This document shows, in pieces, positions 53,781-62,397 of a DNA stretch of 64,000 nt. The notes below the pieces were generated by a model. The model had not been told where the DNA came from and ran no database searches. It saw nothing but the letters and a program-made list of their open reading frames with translations. The stretch lies in NCBI GenBank assembly GCA_020633625.1, contig JACKDJ010000020.1, positions 27,406 to 91,405 on the forward strand, given 5' to 3'. The stretch's first letter is position 1. Each line of letters opens with the position of its first letter. A program made the translations under genes and the position numbers. This stretch comes from Myxococcales bacterium (lineage in GTDB: Bacteria; Myxococcota_A; Bradymonadia; REDH01).

Positions 53781-56700
53781 CTAGGCGAGGACCTGGGCGA
53801 GTCGCTGCAGTCGGATGTAGACGTCGGGGTAGGACTCCGGCGCCGCTTCGGCGAGCACACGGAAGTTCGCTTCGGCGAGGCTGCTCTGGTCCATTGCCTC
53901 GTAAGCGATGCCGAGATGGTAGTGCACGAGCATCCGGTCGTCGGCGACCAGGTCGGGGTTGCCGAGCAGCTGCTCGAGGGCGCTGATCCCTTCGAAGTAG
54001 AGTCCCATCTCGATGTTCGCCAGCGCGAGCTCGAACGAGGCTGCGACCGCGTATGGGCCCTGCTCGGCTTCTTGGAGCGCGAGCATCGCGAACATGCCGT
54101 TGCCGTCGCGTCGGGCCTGGATAGCCTCGGCGAGCGCGGCGTCGTCGGCGTTGTCGATGACGCGGTCCGCGGGCCCGAAGGTCTCGAAGACGAGCGAGCT
54201 GGCGCGGCCGATCGGCGCGTCGACCTTGGCCTCGACGGCGGCGCGTGCGGCGGCTGCCTCGTAGGCAAGGTCCTCGGGTGCTGGGGGTGCCGCATCGGCC
54301 GGCCCTACGGGGGTCGGCGTGTGGTGCGCGGGCTCGGAGTCGAGATCGACGTCGACGAACTCGACGTCGTCTTCGGGTTCATCGAAATCGGAGATCTCGA
54401 TGCCGTCGTCGAGGTCGTCGACGTCGTGCACCGGGGCCGTTGCGGGCCCTTCGGTGACGGTGCGCGCGCTTCCGGACGCGACGCGCGGGTGCGAGCCGGA
54501 GGCACCGAGCAGGCGATCGAGCGCACCGAACGCGTCGTGCCGGTTGGACGCACTGCCCGCCGGCGTCTCGAGGTCTGCAGACGCCGGGAGAGGTGTGTCA
54601 GGCGTCGCGGCGGCGCCGCTGGGTGGCGTTGCCGGGTGGGCCCCTGTGATCGCGGCGGCGGCGGCGGCGGCGGCCTCGTCGATCGACACCGGCGTGTACG
54701 CTCCGCTGGTGGAGATCACATGGTCGAGGTCCACCATCTCGCTCGGCTCCGAGGCGAACTCGGGCTCGAGTGCCGGGCGGAACCGGTCGGTGCGAGATGC
54801 AGAGGTCGACGGGCCGGGTCGGGCTGCGTCTCCTCCCGTATGCGGCGCGGTCACGGCGCCGAAGAGAGTGCCTGTCGTCGAGATCGCGAGCGAGCCGTGC
54901 CCGGCGGCGTCTGCGGGGTCCGTGAGGCGCAAGCGCAGCGTCTCGCCAGACCCGCCTAGCGCGTCGCCGGCTCGTCCTTCCGCGTCGCCGGCGCTCGCAG
55001 CGTCCTCTCCCGGCTCGACGACGACGGCGCGGGGGAACCGGACGGTTCCGTTCGACGCGCCGCTCTCGGCGAAGGGTGCAGCGACCTCGATCGTCGCGGG
55101 CTCTTCGGCGCTGTCGAGCTCATCGAGGTCGTCGTCCGCGAACAGCAGCTCGTCGTCGAGCTGATCCGGCTCGTCGGGTTGGGCGACCTCTTCCGACGCG
55201 CCCACGGGCTCTGCCACGAGCCCCTCGGGCGTCGCGCGGATCGACGAGGGGTCCGAGTCGAAGTCGTTCCTCGGGGCGGGGTCCGGCTCCGCCGGGAGGA
55301 GGTCCATCTGGCGGAGGAGGAGCTCGGCGTGCTCCGGGAAGTCGCCGAGGAGTTCGAACAGGGTGGTGCGGGCATTCTCGACGTCGTCGCCGGCGACGAG
55401 GGCGTCCACGAGCGCGAGGCCGGCGTCGAGCTCCTCCGGGAGGAGGTCGTCGCTCGCGAAGGTGATGATGTCGGCGTCGTCGGGCACCGGCGCGGCGGGG
55501 TCACCGTCGGGGGCAAGCTCGGCGAGGAAGTCCGGCCCGAGGGCAACGTGGCCGACGGAGGTGTCCTCTACGCTGAAGTCGTCGAACAGGGCGTCGAGCC
55601 GCTCGAAGGACTCGTCGGGGGCCGGCGGCGCGGTCGCGTGTTCGGAGGGGCGCGCCGCCGCCGCGGGTGCGGCTACCGGTGCCGCGCTTGGCGCGGTGAG
55701 CTCTGCCACGACGGCGGCGATCGCCGGGTTGTCGGGCGAGGCCTTCCGTGCCTCCGCGAGATAGGCCTCGGCCTGGGCAGGGTTGGTGGCGTGGGTCTCG
55801 CGCGCGAGTCCGATCAGGACCGCGACGCCGAGGTCTGTCTGTCCTGTCGCGAGGAGGGCGGTCTTCTTTCGCTCGAGCGCCCCGACGTTGACCGGGTCGA
55901 GGACGAACACCTTCTGGAGGTGGCCAAGGGCGCGCTCGAAGAGGTTGTACTTGAGGTAGACGTCGGTCTCGGAGAGGAGCTTTTCGACCTCCTCTGCGAC
56001 CGCGCCGCTCGGAGGTGCGGCTGCGCCGGTGGCGGCGCTCGGGGTGGCGGAGCCGGGGGGCACGTCGTGGTCATCGACGAGCTCGAACGTCATGACGGGC
56101 GCTTCGTCGGCGATGCCGAGGGTCGAGCGCGCGAGGGCGTGGTGAGGGTCGATGGTGAGGAGCCGGCGGCAGATCTCGTCTCGTGCGTCGACGGCGCCCT
56201 CTTCGTGGAAGGCGGCGGCGAGCTCTTCGAGGACCGCGACGGCTCGGCTGCGCTCTCCGAGTTGGTCGAGGGCGCGGACGAGGATGTCGACGGTTGCGGG
56301 GTCGCGAGGGTCGTCTCGGAACGCGGCCTGGATGCGGACGAGGGCGCGCTTGGGGCGGTTCTGCTGGAGGTAGACTCGGGCGAGATCGTGAACGCGCTGG
56401 AGGTCGGCGGGCACGAGGTGCACGTAGCGCTCCATGACGCGCGCGTACTCTTCGAAGCGTCCGGTCTTCTTGAGCGTTGCGCCGGCGATCAGGAACTGCT
56501 CGGCGGCGACGGCATCTTCGCCGAAGCGGGCGAGCTCTTCGGCCAGCTTGATGCGGTTTCCGGCGTTGTCGGGATCGATGTCGACGATCCGATGCAGCGT
56601 CCGGAGGTAGGCGTCGGTGGCGCCACGTTCGTTGTAGTGCGCCGCGACCTCTTGGAAGTTGGCGAGCGCGTCTCGGAGGAGTCCGAGCTGGTAGTAGAGG

Positions 56701-57002
56701 TCTGCTAGCCGGAGCTTGGCGTCGATGTTCGCGGGCTGAACTCCGAGGAGGAGCTTGTACGCGGCGACGGCCTTCGGGAAGAAGCCGTGGGCGACGTAGT
56801 AGTCGGCGACCTCGTTGTAGGTCCGGGCGGCATCGAGCGCCTTTCCGTCGCGAGCTTCGAGGTCGCCGATCTTGAGGAGCGTCCGAACATCGTCCGGGAA
56901 CTCCTTCATGATCGCCTTGTACTCCTTGATCGCCTTCGAATAGGCGCCCTTCTGGATGTACTTCTGGGCGGCGGCCGTGACCTTGTTGCGATCGATCGCC
57001 AA
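53781..57002 (-). CDS. Large tetratricopeptide-repeat protein
   Basis: A 1073-residue cytosolic protein with TPR arrays at about 1-290 (KYIQKGAYSKAIKEYKAIM, FFPKAVAAYKLLLGVQP) and 335-440, a long acidic and Ala/Pro/Ser-rich stretch (about 470-930) and a final TPR-like region. The TTG at 57002 is chosen as start because GGAGG lies exactly six bases upstream and the protein then begins with the conserved-looking AIDRNKVTAAAQKYIQKG; an ATG at 57047 lacks such support. It is likely a scaffold for protein assembly; function unknown. It probably shares a transcript with the GT-C gene. Confidence 0.82.
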   Translation of the reverse strand: MAIDRNKVTAAAQKYIQKGAYSKAIKEYKAIMKEFPDDVRTLLKIGDLEARDGKALDAARTYNEVADYYVAHGFFPKAVAAYKLLLGVQPANIDAKLRLADLYYQLGLLRDALANFQEVAAHYNERGATDAYLRTLHRIVDIDPDNAGNRIKLAEELARFGEDAVAAEQFLIAGATLKKTGRFEEYARVMERYVHLVPADLQRVHDLARVYLQQNRPKRALVRIQAAFRDDPRDPATVDILVRALDQLGERSRAVAVLEELAAAFHEEGAVDARDEICRRLLTIDPHHALARSTLGIADEAPVMTFELVDDHDVPPGSATPSAATGAAAPPSGAVAEEVEKLLSETDVYLKYNLFERALGHLQKVFVLDPVNVGALERKKTALLATGQTDLGVAVLIGLARETHATNPAQAEAYLAEARKASPDNPAIAAVVAELTAPSAAPVAAPAAAARPSEHATAPPAPDESFERLDALFDDFSVEDTSVGHVALGPDFLAELAPDGDPAAPVPDDADIITFASDDLLPEELDAGLALVDALVAGDDVENARTTLFELLGDFPEHAELLLRQMDLLPAEPDPAPRNDFDSDPSSIRATPEGLVAEPVGASEEVAQPDEPDQLDDELLFADDDLDELDSAEEPATIEVAAPFAESGASNGTVRFPRAVVVEPGEDAASAGDAEGRAGDALGGSGETLRLRLTDPADAAGHGSLAISTTGTLFGAVTAPHTGGDAARPGPSTSASRTDRFRPALEPEFASEPSEMVDLDHVISTSGAYTPVSIDEAAAAAAAAITGAHPATPPSGAAATPDTPLPASADLETPAGSASNRHDAFGALDRLLGASGSHPRVASGSARTVTEGPATAPVHDVDDLDDGIEISDFDEPEDDVEFVDVDLDSEPAHHTPTPVGPADAAPPAPEDLAYEAAAARAAVEAKVDAPIGRASSLVFETFGPADRVIDNADDAALAEAIQARRDGNGMFAMLALQEAEQGPYAVAASFELALANIEMGLYFEGISALEQLLGNPDLVADDRMLVHYHLGIAYEAMDQSSLAEANFRVLAEAAPESYPDVYIRLQRLAQVLA

Positions 57003-57102
57003 GCGGGGCCTCCAGGCCGGCAGCGGGCGGCCCGAGGTGCCGCGCACCGAGTATATTGACGGCCGCTTTGGGCCGTCAAGCGCGCGGCGCCGACGTCGCG
57101 GA

Positions 57103-57663
57103 CTACTTCACGCGCTCGGAGAACTCGCCGGTGCGCGTGTCGACGCGGATCCGCTCACCCTCCTGCATGTAGAGCGGCACCTGCAAGCTGTAGCCGGTCG
57201 AGATCGTCGCCGACTTCGTGGCACCTTGGGCCGTGTCGCCCTTCACCGCCGGGGGGCAGTCGATGAGGTCGGCCTCGATGAAGGTGGGGAGCTCGACCGA
57301 GATCGCCTTGCCCTCGTAGAACAGGATCTCGACCGGGAGGTTGTCGATCAAGAACGGGAGCGCCTCTTCGACCGCGTCGCGCGGGAGGGAGAGCTGCTCG
57401 TAGTTCGAGTTGTCCATGAAGATCCAAGCGCTGCCGTCGTTGTAGAGGTACTGGACCTCACGCTGCTGCAGGTTGGGGACGCCGACCTTGTCGCCGGAAC
57501 GGAAGTTGCGCTCGAGGACGCGACCCGTGATGAGGTTCCGCATCCGCGTCTTCACGATCGCCACGCCCTTCCCCGGCTTCACGTGCTGCGCCGTGAGGAC
57601 GATCCAGGGCTCGCCGTCGATCTCGATCTTCAGGTTCTTCCGGAACTGCGAGGTATCGTACAT
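57103..57663 (-). CDS. efp: Elongation factor P
   Basis: EF-P relieves ribosome stalling at polyproline, which matters for the proline-rich spacers encoded nearby. The 186-residue protein has the three beta-barrel layout: MYDTSQFRKNLKIEIDGEPW, the tip loop HVKPGKGVAIVK with the modifiable lysine of KPGKG, SGDKVGVPNLQQREVQYLY, and the C-terminal GYSLQVPLYMQEGERIRVDT. No EpmA or EpmB gene is in the window. It lies downstream of aroQ, a common arrangement. Confidence 0.96.
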   Translation of the reverse strand: MYDTSQFRKNLKIEIDGEPWIVLTAQHVKPGKGVAIVKTRMRNLITGRVLERNFRSGDKVGVPNLQQREVQYLYNDGSAWIFMDNSNYEQLSLPRDAVEEALPFLIDNLPVEILFYEGKAISVELPTFIEADLIDCPPAVKGDTAQGATKSATISTGYSLQVPLYMQEGERIRVDTRTGEFSERVK

Positions 57664-57814
57664 GGTTGGCTCTCTGTCTGCGCCGGTCCGCGCGTGGGGG
57701 CGACGGCGGTCAATCGGTCGGGTCGACGGGGACGTGCGTCTTAGCCTGCCGTCGACGCCCCGTAAAGCCCGCGTGCGACGCCGATGCCGACGCGCAATTG
57801 CGATGGGCTCGGCG

Positions 57815-58267
57815 TCATCGCGGCGCGGCACCTCTCGCTGACCGTTGAGCGAGCGCGTCGAGCGCGTAGAGGTAGCCGTCGACCCCGAGGCCCACGATGC
57901 AGCCGATGGCGACGTCACGCAGCAGCGACACGTGCCGGAACGGCTCACGCGCGTACACGTTCGAGATGTGCACCTCGACGAACGGCAGCGCCGTCCCGAC
58001 GAGCGCGTCGCGCAGCGAGACGCTGGAGTGGGTCAGACCGCCCGGATTGATCACAACGCCGGCGCTCCCGACCGCCGCGGCCGCGTGCACGGCGTCGATC
58101 AGGGCTCCCTCGTGGTTCGACTGTGTGAAGACCAGCGTCGCGCCTAGCGCCGCCGCGCGCTCCGACAGCCGCGCCTCGAGCGTCGCCAGCGTCTGCCCGC
58201 CATAGACGGCAGGTTCGCGTGTGCCGAGCAGGTTCAGGTTGGGCCCGTTCATCACGTCGATCCGCAT
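57815..58267 (-). CDS. aroQ: Type II 3-dehydroquinate dehydratase
   Basis: It dehydrates 3-dehydroquinate to 3-dehydroshikimate, the third shikimate step. The 150-residue protein has the AroQ signatures VMNGPNLNLLGTREPAVYG, FTQSNHEGALIDAVH, VVINPGGLTHSSVSLRDAL and VEVHISNVYAREPFRH, with the catalytic Tyr and His in place. The ATG at 58267 starts directly at MRIDVMNGPN; the longer upstream frame lacks homology. It supplies the same pathway as the aroF gene at the other end of the window. Confidence 0.96.
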   Translation of the reverse strand: MRIDVMNGPNLNLLGTREPAVYGGQTLATLEARLSERAAALGATLVFTQSNHEGALIDAVHAAAAVGSAGVVINPGGLTHSSVSLRDALVGTALPFVEVHISNVYAREPFRHVSLLRDVAIGCIVGLGVDGYLYALDALAQRSARGAAPR

Positions 58268-58280
58268 GGCACTCCCTGGC

Positions 58281-58309
58281 TTGACACCGGTTGGGGGCTC
58301 TCCTAGGGT
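58281..58309 (+). promoter_or_regulatory. Predicted promoter of the ArnT-like gene
   Basis: A perfect TTGACA (58281-58286) is followed after 17 bases by TAGGGT (58304-58309), about 120 bp before the ATG at 58429. The gene pair aroQ/ArnT-like is divergent, so the element sits just upstream of the aroQ start. Confidence 0.4.
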
Positions 58310-58428
58310 CCGCGCTCTCGCGCTGCCTGCCAGCGGACGCGCGCTGCAACTGTCGCGCACCGCGGCGCCGGAGGCAACCGGCACCGCCGGGGTCCGGCCG
58401 CGGCGGCCTCCGCTCATCTGGTGGTCCG

Positions 58429-60939
58429 ATGTCCGATCCCCTCGCTTCCCGACGCCACGAGGACGCGTCGACGCCAGCCCGCGTCGGTGTCGGGGTCGCG
58501 CTCGGGGCCGCCCTCGCGTTCGCGTACGGTACCCCCGCCGCGCGGCTCGGCTTCTGGGAGCCGTGGGAGACCTCGCTCGCGACGCTCGGCCGATACATCG
58601 CAACAACCGACGGCGTCTCCCCGTTCGCGCCCCTTCGCGATGGGACCCTCGTCGGCAAGTCGTGGCTCGAGACCTCGCTCCTGACGCTCGGGTACCGGAT
58701 CGGCGGCGGCTCCGAGCTCGGCTTCCGCCTCCCCCTCGTGGCGCTGACGATTGCCGCCGCGCTCACCGCATACGCCGTGCTCGCGAGGACGTTCGGCACC
58801 GCGCGTGCCGGGGCGACTGCAGCCATCTTCGGACTCATGCCGCTGACGCTCCTCTCGGGGTCCAGTCTGGCCGGTGACGCGCCGTACATCGCGATCCTGA
58901 CGGTAACGCTCCTCGCCGCAGGCACGGTCTGCGCCGACCCCGATCGTCGTCCCGTCGCGCTACCGGTCACGGGCGCGCTGCTGGGGTTCTGCTTCTGGGG
59001 CCACGGGTTCGTCGGGCTCGGGCTGCCGCTGGCGGTGCTCGCCGTGTTTGCGGTCGGCGCGCGAGACGAGGACAGCGACGACGCGACACTGCTCCCCCTC
59101 CTCGCCGGTTCGGCGCTGATGGCCGCCGGCCTCGGGCTCCCCGTTGCGCTCGCGCTGTCGTCGAGCTGGGAGTCGGCGCGCGACCTCCTCGGCGTCGGTG
59201 CGACGATCGTCGCGCCGATCGGGCTCCTCGTCGCGGCGGCGCCGAACAGCCGGGCGCGCGCGCTGTTCCACCCGGTCTGGACGCCCGTCGCAGCGCTCGC
59301 GTTCGCGGCGGTCGTCGCGGTCCCGGCCGCCACCCTCCTGGCGAACACGGACGCCGCCGGCGCGACGCAGTACCTGCTGTATGACGACTTCCTGAGCGGG
59401 CGCGTCCTGCCGGCACACGTGACGTTCGATGTGATCATCCGGCTGGTCGGCGGCGCGGCCTATCCCGCGGTCATGTTCGTGCCGTTCGGGTTCGCGTACC
59501 TGTTCCGGTCGACCGACGGGCCCACGGCGGAGTCCGACGACGTGAGCGACGTCGCGCGCGTGATAAAGCAGCTCATCGGTGTGTGGATGGCGGTCGGGTT
59601 CCTGTTCGCGGGCCTCTCCATTTCACTCTCCGGTCACGTGTCGTTCGCGTTGGCGCTGCCGATGGCCGCAGCGGTCGGGCTAGGCCTCGGGGACCGTCGC
59701 TACCGCCAAGCGCTGGCGCGGAACCGCAGCGGGCTGTACCTCGCCGCGTTCGCGACGCTCATGCTGCTCGTCGTGACCAGCAAGGACCTTCGGGGCACCT
59801 ACGACCTCGAGCTCGGGCGTCCGGGGCCACACGTGCTCTTCGAGCCGCTGCTGACCGATGGGAGCGTCGAGTTCCCGAAGACGTACGCGCTGCAGCACAT
59901 CAACATCTTCTTCGGGCTGTGGGCGCTCGTCGCGCTCGGGGCGTTCGCGCAGCCGCTCGAGAACCTCGACAGCGTCAGGAGGCTCGTCTTCCGTCGACGG
60001 GAGCCCGCGCGCGCGGCGGCGCTGGTGCGACTCGACGCCCGGTTCGGCGCGGGCTGGGAGGGCACCGCGGCGCTCGCGGCCCTCGTCGGCACCATGTTCC
60101 TCTGGGGCGCGAACGTCGCAGTCGCCGACCTGCCGAGCATCACCAACCATCTGTCGCAGAAGGGCATCCTCGACAGCTTCGAGCGGCTGGCGCCAGAAGG
60201 CGAGACGCTCTACGTCGCCGGTGTCGACGCGTCCGACAACTCCTACTACCTCGGCGGCGAGGGCGTGGAGCGGCTCGGACGCGTGGCCGACGTGCGAGGG
60301 TTGCTGTGCGACGACGCACGCCGATTCGTCGTCGTGCCATTCGACCACCTCGCCGAGGCGCACAACGCCGCCCGTCGCTCGGATGCCTCTGACGAAGAGT
60401 GCCCCAACGGCGCCCCCTTCTATGTCGTCGACGGTCGCTCGACGCGCTACGTGTTGGCTTCGAATCAGCTCGACGCGGGCGAAGAGGATCAGAGCGTCAT
60501 CGCCCAGAACGTGTTCACGCGGGACACCCTCCCCGAGGGCGCGGTCCCGGTCACGGCAGATATCGTCGCCGGCGACGACGAGCTCCGCCTCGTCGCGTAC
60601 GAGATCTCGCCGTCGGAGATCGACCACGGCGAGCTCTACGTCTCGGCGTTCTGGGAGGTGCTCAAGACGCCGAGCGCCGCATGGGAGGTGTTCATCCACG
60701 TCGACTACCGCGGCAACCGGCTGAACGGTGACCACCAGCCGGTCGGCGACCACTACCCGACCCGATACTGGGTGCCGGGCGAGATCGTCCGCGATCGCTT
60801 CCCCGTAGAGGTCAGCCGTGCAGACCGCTCCGGCGAGTACTCGGTCTTCTACGGCTTCTTCCGCGGCGACACACGGATGACCCTGTCGAACGCCGAAAGC
60901 GACAACCGGTACCGCCTCGGGACCGTGCGCGTTCGCTGA
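58429..60939 (+). CDS. ArnT-like GT-C membrane glycosyltransferase with soluble C-terminal domain
   Basis: An 836-residue inner-membrane protein. After a short cytosolic start the first periplasmic loop has FWEPWETSLATLGRYI, the loop type that holds the catalytic acid in ArnT/PMT-family enzymes, and a GKSWLETSLLTLGYRIG segment. About a dozen membrane helices cover residues 15-580, and a soluble region (about 580-836) is beta-rich (EISPSEIDHGELYVSAFWEV, GEYSVFYGFFRGD). It probably transfers a sugar from a polyprenyl-phosphate donor to lipid or protein. The C-terminal soluble domain is not in ArnT. The ATG at 58429 follows the divergent promoter. Confidence 0.82.
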   Translation: MSDPLASRRHEDASTPARVGVGVALGAALAFAYGTPAARLGFWEPWETSLATLGRYIATTDGVSPFAPLRDGTLVGKSWLETSLLTLGYRIGGGSELGFRLPLVALTIAAALTAYAVLARTFGTARAGATAAIFGLMPLTLLSGSSLAGDAPYIAILTVTLLAAGTVCADPDRRPVALPVTGALLGFCFWGHGFVGLGLPLAVLAVFAVGARDEDSDDATLLPLLAGSALMAAGLGLPVALALSSSWESARDLLGVGATIVAPIGLLVAAAPNSRARALFHPVWTPVAALAFAAVVAVPAATLLANTDAAGATQYLLYDDFLSGRVLPAHVTFDVIIRLVGGAAYPAVMFVPFGFAYLFRSTDGPTAESDDVSDVARVIKQLIGVWMAVGFLFAGLSISLSGHVSFALALPMAAAVGLGLGDRRYRQALARNRSGLYLAAFATLMLLVVTSKDLRGTYDLELGRPGPHVLFEPLLTDGSVEFPKTYALQHINIFFGLWALVALGAFAQPLENLDSVRRLVFRRREPARAAALVRLDARFGAGWEGTAALAALVGTMFLWGANVAVADLPSITNHLSQKGILDSFERLAPEGETLYVAGVDASDNSYYLGGEGVERLGRVADVRGLLCDDARRFVVVPFDHLAEAHNAARRSDASDEECPNGAPFYVVDGRSTRYVLASNQLDAGEEDQSVIAQNVFTRDTLPEGAVPVTADIVAGDDELRLVAYEISPSEIDHGELYVSAFWEVLKTPSAAWEVFIHVDYRGNRLNGDHQPVGDHYPTRYWVPGEIVRDRFPVEVSRADRSGEYSVFYGFFRGDTRMTLSNAESDNRYRLGTVRVR

Positions 60940-60987
60940 GGTCGGGGTCGAGGACCGAGGCGCTGAGACCACGGTCGGCAAGACGCG

Positions 60988-62346
60988 TCAGCGAGTCGCC
61001 GCGCCGCCGATCGTGCCCGCGACGACCACGTCGGTTCCGGAGACGACGACGGCGTCGACGGCCGCCGCAAGGGGCTGGCGGTCGAAGGCCTCTAGCGTCG
61101 GCGGCGCGAGCAGCGACGCGAGCGTCGACGCCGCGACGTCGCGCAGCGCCGGCATGAAGGCGCCCCGCTCCTGTCGGTCGGCTTCTTCGGCCGCAAACGC
61201 CGCGAGGACCACCTCGACGCGACCGCTCGCGACGGTGAGCTCGCCTTGGGGACGCCACACCTCGACGCGGCATCGCTCCAGGCCCAGGCAGAACGAACGC
61301 ACTCGGAGTCGGAGCTGGTCGTCGTCGACGGTGGCGGCCGTGAAGCCGATGGCGATCGGGCCATCGATGGCGGCGACGCCGTTCGCATCGAAGCGCCGCG
61401 GAATTCGGCCGGTGGTGGCGGCCTGAACCAAGGCCGCGCGCCACAGGTCGGCGTGGACGGCCATCGAGAACTCGGCGTTGGTGGGGTCCCCCGGAGGTGC
61501 CGTCGTGGACTCCGGCCCAGCGCCTACCGGGCGAAGGGTAGTGACGACGCCGAGCGTGACCGCGCCGGTAGAGGCGTCCACCTCGAGCCGCGAGGGGACA
61601 AGCCGGAGCGTGGAAGTCCCAACGACCGGTGGTGACCAGTGTAGCAGCGCGATCGGGTCTTGCGTGGCTCCAACGGCTTCGGCCAAGAGCTCCTCGATCA
61701 GCCCCCTAGCGACGGCGGGGTCGGTGTCTTCGAAGCCCGAGGGCGGCTCGAACGGGTCTATCTGGACTGCGTGGAGCTCGGCGGCGGCAGGGTCGAGGAG
61801 CAGCGCGACGCCCGCGCCGTCGTCTACGAACCTCAGGGCGGCTGTGACGGTGGCGTGCGCGACCATCGAGAGGCTGGTACCGCGCCGATCGATCGCGTCG
61901 TAGGCTACGGTCGCGGTCGCATCGAGAGCCAGGACGAGCGTGGGCGTGTCTCCGGCGACAGGGGTGACGCCGCCGAGGCGCGGCGTGAGCTCGACGCCGA
62001 CGATGACCGCATCGCGCGCAGTCTGTCCTCGGAGCGTGGCCTGTCCGGCGACGGGATCAAAGACGTCGGCAGCGGGGACGGCCGCGACGAGCGCGTCGAA
62101 GGCCGCGGCCGAGAGCCGGAGCTGGAGGTGGTCGGCGAGGCCTGTGTCGGGGAGGTTGGCTGTGCCGACCTGGGCGCGCTCGGCGCCGAGCGCCGCCTCC
62201 CACTGGGTCTCGACGCGTCCACACGGCCCGCACGCGGCGAGCACGGTTGCGCACGCGGCGGCGAGGGCGCTGGCTCGCGTGGTGGTCGGGCGGTGAAACT
62301 GGGCTGGCAAGGCGGGGCGCGTGGGCGAGGGGCGCGTTGATCTCAA
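60988..62346 (-). CDS. Unrecognised lipoprotein
   Basis: A 452-residue exported protein with a signal stretch ending at LAACGPC (about Cys39). Starts are poor: TTG at 62346, or TTG at 62310, which gives a more usual leader. The mature part alternates strand-like and helical segments (LVLALDATATVAYDAID, MVAHATVTAALRFVDD, SRLEVDASTGAVTLGVVTTL) somewhat like lipid-binding TULIP-type proteins, but I cannot assign a family. It is divergent from the ASH-domain lipoprotein gene, 51 bp apart. Confidence 0.65.
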   Translation of the reverse strand: MRSTRPSPTRPALPAQFHRPTTTRASALAAACATVLAACGPCGRVETQWEAALGAERAQVGTANLPDTGLADHLQLRLSAAAFDALVAAVPAADVFDPVAGQATLRGQTARDAVIVGVELTPRLGGVTPVAGDTPTLVLALDATATVAYDAIDRRGTSLSMVAHATVTAALRFVDDGAGVALLLDPAAAELHAVQIDPFEPPSGFEDTDPAVARGLIEELLAEAVGATQDPIALLHWSPPVVGTSTLRLVPSRLEVDASTGAVTLGVVTTLRPVGAGPESTTAPPGDPTNAEFSMAVHADLWRAALVQAATTGRIPRRFDANGVAAIDGPIAIGFTAATVDDDQLRLRVRSFCLGLERCRVEVWRPQGELTVASGRVEVVLAAFAAEEADRQERGAFMPALRDVAASTLASLLAPPTLEAFDRQPLAAAVDAVVVSGTDVVVAGTIGGAATR

Positions 62347-62397
62347 CGGGGGCTTGGGCTAGCGTGCGCGGCTGTCCAGGAGCGACCAGGAGAGCTG

